Origin: Anaerofilum sp.
Lineage (GTDB): Bacteria; Bacillota; Clostridia; Oscillospirales; Ruminococcaceae
Direction: 5' to 3'
NCBI GenBank assembly: GCA_020024115.1
Contig: JAHHUF010000090.1
Location: forward strand, 1-7,126
Length of the DNA: 7,126 nt
Shown here: in pieces, positions 5,501 to 7,126 of the stretch
How the letters are laid out: every line of letters begins with the position of its first letter
Numbering within the stretch: position 1 is the stretch's first letter
Notes under the pieces: model-generated
Database searches by the model: none
What the model saw: only the letters and a program-made list of their open reading frames with translations
Told to the model about the DNA's origin: nothing
Program-made: the position numbers and the translations under genes

Positions 5501-7126
5501 GGTAAAATCCACAGCTCCCATCCAAAATCGCGTTTCTGTGATGATGGACAAGCAAAAAGATTTTTCTTTTGATTTAAAGATGGCAGCAAACAAAGCATCC
5601 GGAGTGCATGTTGGCAAAACAGCAGGTTCCATCTTGACCTTTGACTATCCATTCCAGCAAAATCAATGGTATCATGTCACTTGGACACAGGACAAAACAC
5701 AGGGATTGTCTATGTATGTCAATGGCAAAAAAGTGGGCGATACAAATAAGTGGACAGCCACAAACAACTTTAAACTACCATTGGATATGATTGGTGGAGA
5801 AGGATTCACAGGCTATATTGATGAGGTGAAAGTGTATAACAAGGTTTTGAATGAATCTGAAATTATGGTTACTATGCTGACCAAAGGACTAAACCTTGTT
5901 GAAACAGAAAAAACCTTGTATATTGGCGATAGCTATGAAATTCAAACCAATTTGATTAGTGACGAAGATGACAAAACAGTCACCTTTGAATCCAATCACC
6001 CCGAAATTGTTGAAGTAAACAAAGATGGTATGGTAACTGCATTGAAAAATGGTACAGCAGTCATTACAGTGAAAAATGCAGCTTCTGGCTATACCGATAC
6101 CGTTACAATCAAGGTTATCAAGGAACTGACATTGCAAAATAAGCTGACAAAATATGAGTTGAATCCAAAACATTTATCTGACATTGAAAAAAGCCCTTAT
6201 TCCGGCGAAGGTCAGAATCGACAATATTTGGGTCAGCCGGATATGATTCGCACCAAAACAGGGCGTTTGATTACAGCCTATCCGGTGGGGCATGGTCATG
6301 GCCCATTGATTATGCAAATCAGTGATAATAACGGTAAAACATGGACAGAAAAAACAAACATTCCTGATTCTTGGGCATATTCTCAAGAAACTCCAACCCT
6401 GTACACATTGAATATGGCAGATGGCAGTGAACGATTGATGTTGATTACTGCCTGCCCAGGTTGGGGTCAGGATAAAGATGGCAACAAACATGGATGGAAT
6501 ACATCCTATTCTGATGACAATGGTGAAACTTGGACACCATACAAACATTGGTACTCCACATTTAAGGATGGCAGAGAAAATTCGGTGGTTGTTGGCATGG
6601 CAAGTTTGATTCAATTGAAGGATGAAAAAGGAAATTATATTCCAAAATGGATAGGCGTCTATCATGAGCAAGGTGGATTTGTGAACTACAAAACCTATCT
6701 GACATTTGATAAGGATGGGCAAGAGCAATGGAGTGAGCCTGTTCCATATTTGACAGAACATCGTGCAATTGAAGCAAAATATCAAATGTGCGAAATCGGA
6801 ATGTTCCGTTCTCCTAATGGAAAGCGAATTCTTGGTTTGGCAAGAAGTCAGTCCCATAATAATTTGTCAACATTGATTTATTCCGATGACGAGGGCGAAA
6901 CTTGGAGCGAGCCAATGGAAATGCAGGGTTCTTTGGCAGGTGAACGGCACAAAGCGGTATATGACCCAATCAGCGGTCGCTTACTCATTACATTCCGTGA
7001 AATTCGCTACGATTTGAATGGAAATAACACATTTGATGGTGGCGATGATTGGCGTGCCGGCGATTGGATGGCATGGGTTGGAACATACGAAGACCTGCTC
7101 CAACAAAACGAAGGTGATTATTCCAT
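2481..7126 (+). CDS. Secreted multimodular glycosidase: GH123 beta-N-acetylgalactosaminidase plus sialidase-like propeller (partial, 3' end missing)
   Basis: The open frame runs 1548 codons off the right edge. Residues 1-30 are a signal peptide. About 52-172 is a beta-sandwich-like module, 174-256 a Big_2-like domain, 285-435 the GH123 N-terminal sandwich, 440-800 the GH123/DUF4091 catalytic domain, 854-937 Big_2-like, 945-1130 LamG-like, 1137-1215 Big_2-like, and 1220 onward a BNR/sialidase-like propeller. GH123 enzymes remove terminal beta-GalNAc from glycans, with the 2-acetamido group as nucleophile and an adjacent Asp-Glu pair; that pair is D614-E615 in YIGIDERGFS. It is longer than plain GH123 enzymes (roughly 550-600 residues) because of the added modules. 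It should act outside the cell. The C-terminus, possibly with a sortase signal like the GH101 neighbour's, is not visible. The GH123 call is firm; activity of the propeller is uncertain. Confidence 0.9.
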   Translation, partial: MFKKAMSVVLGLAMTFGCIFPMQIVSAFAAEETPQQQTLTIPVTQTEGETNKFIFAPGKWAGENETVHRWSNELDPNDPNSTYYEVKFRGNKIDVYAGGNFPMGEVAYYIDDEFKSNHNLYNDVNIPERQITTFEGLSEDKEHTFRAVATGKQGEKGGNLIDAGKIVVYHSPYPVTDFAITSQGLKLSEGANATIEITDIAPSYATINDLSFSSEKPEIAKVSDDGTIFAESTGETTITIAAKNGDFSKQIKVVVEIGKPELSGTIVDTNIQYTQERYDSVKDLNKTSETLTAWKNDKALSEIVLASKDLKLKDVTVVAGDLVGDAGTIEAKNIKTTFIKSTKAYDGVYLGYGNPNNQYPTETNSNRKESSDILYQDASKGMEIESRKLQPVWVEFNIPANVNAGTYTTTVTVNASGLEQPLKFAYTIVVQNAALPNADTFGKTFDIELWQYPYSIAEYYGVEPFSDEHFAVLKPHMELYKSIGGHAITTTISEDAWGGQTFSKTKNGTGVHYPSMVKWEKKDGKMTYDYTNFDKWVNFNKKLGMGDKIILYSIAPWHNCFTYWENGELVKESFRNEDGSYKANYKPMWSDFLNDLIKHLEANGWFEESYIGIDERGFSKEAFDLVDSVTGSTAKPLKTAGAMDHFVNKYDLALRVSDLNVGDSAAAATPQKFTQLLKDREEKGYRTTLYSCTEHLPGNFSLSAPAESYWTVVNAGEETSGFLRWAFDAWVENPLEDATHNAFEAGDCFLVYPGDKVTGQVPVPRSSIRLERMAEGVRDVNKLKIIAQEVPTLEAEINAIYQNLTFKAQSITGGRLLNNEELQQVIRDTTAFKKAVEDITNKYIDYKQTASKDVTSITITNDIEQIGLGGSVALNVKVIPEKVLNNKMEWKSSNPKIVSVDKNGNITAHKTGTVQITASSISNPDQKTTIALTVVVPEVDPKAQVAYYSFDKQDVNDQWNSHNGTNNGVSFVNGKSEKAVSVSPEHNITFADPIAVDAKGSWTVSYWVKSTAPIQNRVSVMMDKQKDFSFDLKMAANKASGVHVGKTAGSILTFDYPFQQNQWYHVTWTQDKTQGLSMYVNGKKVGDTNKWTATNNFKLPLDMIGGEGFTGYIDEVKVYNKVLNESEIMVTMLTKGLNLVETEKTLYIGDSYEIQTNLISDEDDKTVTFESNHPEIVEVNKDGMVTALKNGTAVITVKNAASGYTDTVTIKVIKELTLQNKLTKYELNPKHLSDIEKSPYSGEGQNRQYLGQPDMIRTKTGRLITAYPVGHGHGPLIMQISDNNGKTWTEKTNIPDSWAYSQETPTLYTLNMADGSERLMLITACPGWGQDKDGNKHGWNTSYSDDNGETWTPYKHWYSTFKDGRENSVVVGMASLIQLKDEKGNYIPKWIGVYHEQGGFVNYKTYLTFDKDGQEQWSEPVPYLTEHRAIEAKYQMCEIGMFRSPNGKRILGLARSQSHNNLSTLIYSDDEGETWSEPMEMQGSLAGERHKAVYDPISGRLLITFREIRYDLNGNNTFDGGDDWRAGDWMAWVGTYEDLLQQNEGDYS
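2634..2996 (+). other. N-terminal beta-sandwich-like module of the glycosidase
   Basis: Residues about 52-172 alternate hydrophobic strands with Gly/Asn turns (YYEVKFRGNKIDVYAGG, AYYIDDEF, EHTFRAVATGKQ). The layout resembles the carbohydrate-binding or jelly-roll modules common at the N-terminus of extracellular glycosidases. The family was not recognised and no ligand can be stated. Confidence 0.45.
3000..3248 (+). other. Big_2-like (bacterial Ig-like) domain 1
   Basis: Residues about 174-256 carry the Big_2 pattern: a strand with an LSEGANATI-type turn, then SSEKPEIAKVSDDGTI, then STGETTITIAAKNG and a closing KQIKVVV strand. Such domains usually space catalytic modules away from the cell surface. 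Confidence 0.75.
3333..3785 (+). other. GH123 N-terminal beta-sandwich
   Basis: Residues about 285-435 begin with LTAWKNDKALSEIVL and end with VWVEFNIPANVNAGTYTT and a final strand before the catalytic domain. This is the all-beta module that precedes the barrel in GH123/DUF4091 proteins, so the catalytic unit is complete. Confidence 0.7.
3798..4880 (+). other. GH123 (DUF4091-type) catalytic domain
   Basis: Residues about 440-800. Family hallmarks seen are DIELWQYPYSIAEYYGV (W450), HPM-type helix KPHMELYKSIGGHAI, YPSMVKW, the catalytic pair D614-E615 in YIGIDERGF, RWAFDAWVENPLED (724-737), AGDCFLVYPG (to G754) and SSIRLERMAEGVRD. In known GH123 enzymes the Glu is the acid/base and the Asp orients the substrate N-acetyl group. 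Nothing key appears missing. The sugar (beta-GalNAc) is inferred from the family; some DUF4091 proteins remain uncharacterised. Confidence 0.87.
5040..5291 (+). other. Big_2-like domain 2
   Basis: Residues about 854-937: VTSITITNDIEQIGLGGSV, then MEWKSSNPKIVSVDKNGNI, then HKTGTVQITASS and a closing strand ending VVVP. This is the clearest Big_2 match of the three. It follows a helical linker (about 800-853) after the GH123 domain. Confidence 0.85.
5313..5870 (+). other. LamG/concanavalin A-like module
   Basis: Residues about 945-1130: AYYSFDKQDVND at the start, SWTVSYWVKS, QWYHVTWTQDK, LSMYVNGKKVGD, and GYIDEVKVYNKVLNESEI at the end. These are the landmark strands of the LamG_3/laminin-G-like fold. 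It may bind glycans or shield the sialidase-like domain. Confidence 0.85.
5889..6125 (+). other. Big_2-like domain 3
   Basis: Residues about 1137-1215: TLYIGDSYEIQTNL, then TFESNHPEIVEVNKDGMV, then LKNGTAVITVKNAA and a closing TVTIKVIKE strand. It links the LamG-like module to the propeller. Confidence 0.75.
6138..7126 (+). other. Sialidase-like (BNR/Asp-box) beta-propeller, incomplete
   Basis: From about residue 1220 to the edge. Three Asp-box motifs are visible: SDNNGKTW (1281-1288, Asn in place of the central Asp), SDDNGETW (1344-1351) and SDDEGETW (1468-1475). E1438 in MCEIGMFRS and R1455 in GLARSQS align by eye with the Glu and second Arg of GH33 sialidases, and R1506 lies in ITFREIR. 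The usual RIP motif at the first blade is instead LGQPDMIR (near 1250-1257), so the canonical first arginine is not in place. The remaining propeller blades lie outside the window. It is sialidase-like in fold; activity is unproven. Confidence 0.8.

Noticed and set aside
6174..6857. Minus-strand open frame of 227 codons
   Set aside because: It is antisense to the propeller with its Asp-box motifs on the + strand, has no good ribosome binding site noted, and its composition is atypical for a protein.

Overview
The window reads as low-GC Gram-positive (Bacillota) DNA, most likely from a gut or mucosa-associated clostridial relative. The reasons are AT-rich intergenic DNA, Shine-Dalgarno-led genes, a Gram-positive secretion signal, a sortase-type cell-wall sorting signal and large modular carbohydrate-active enzymes built with Big_2 and LamG-like modules. 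The genus cannot be fixed from the sequence alone. All genuine coding is on the + strand.

Left part (about 57-1823): the 3' end of a gene for a cell-wall-anchored GH101 endo-alpha-N-acetylgalactosaminidase, the enzyme family that removes the core-1 disaccharide from mucin-type O-glycoproteins. The reading frame is broken. Three single-base losses (near 411-413, 773-775 and 1365-1369) and one in-frame stop (1542-1544) must be repaired to read it through to its C-terminal sorting signal. It is called a pseudogene. The catalytic barrel lies upstream of the window.

Middle part (1824-2480): a non-coding, very AT-rich gap of about 660 bases. It holds a strong three-tier terminator hairpin (1903-1956), a candidate extended -10 promoter (2059-2087), a dyad (2162-2186), a small hairpin followed by a T-run (2222-2250), short direct repeats, and an unusually good Shine-Dalgarno sequence (2405-2412) with no start codon at the right distance. 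No protein gene or known RNA gene was recognised in it.

Right part (2481-7126): one very large uninterrupted reading frame, at least 1548 codons, running off the right edge. It encodes a secreted multimodular glycosidase. In order: signal peptide, beta-sandwich-like module, Big_2-like domain, complete GH123 (DUF4091-type) beta-N-acetylgalactosaminidase unit with an intact Asp-Glu catalytic pair (D614-E615), second Big_2-like domain, LamG/concanavalin-like module, third Big_2-like domain, and a sialidase-like beta-propeller with three Asp-box motifs that continues past the window end.

Together the locus looks like a host-glycan (mucin O-glycan or glycolipid) degradation island. The GH101 remnant would have released core-1 sugars. 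The neighbouring protein pairs a beta-GalNAc-removing domain with a sialidase-like domain on one chain. That pairing would suit glycans carrying beta-GalNAc and sialic acid on the same galactose (Sda/Cad antigen, GM2-type structures). This substrate proposal is inference.
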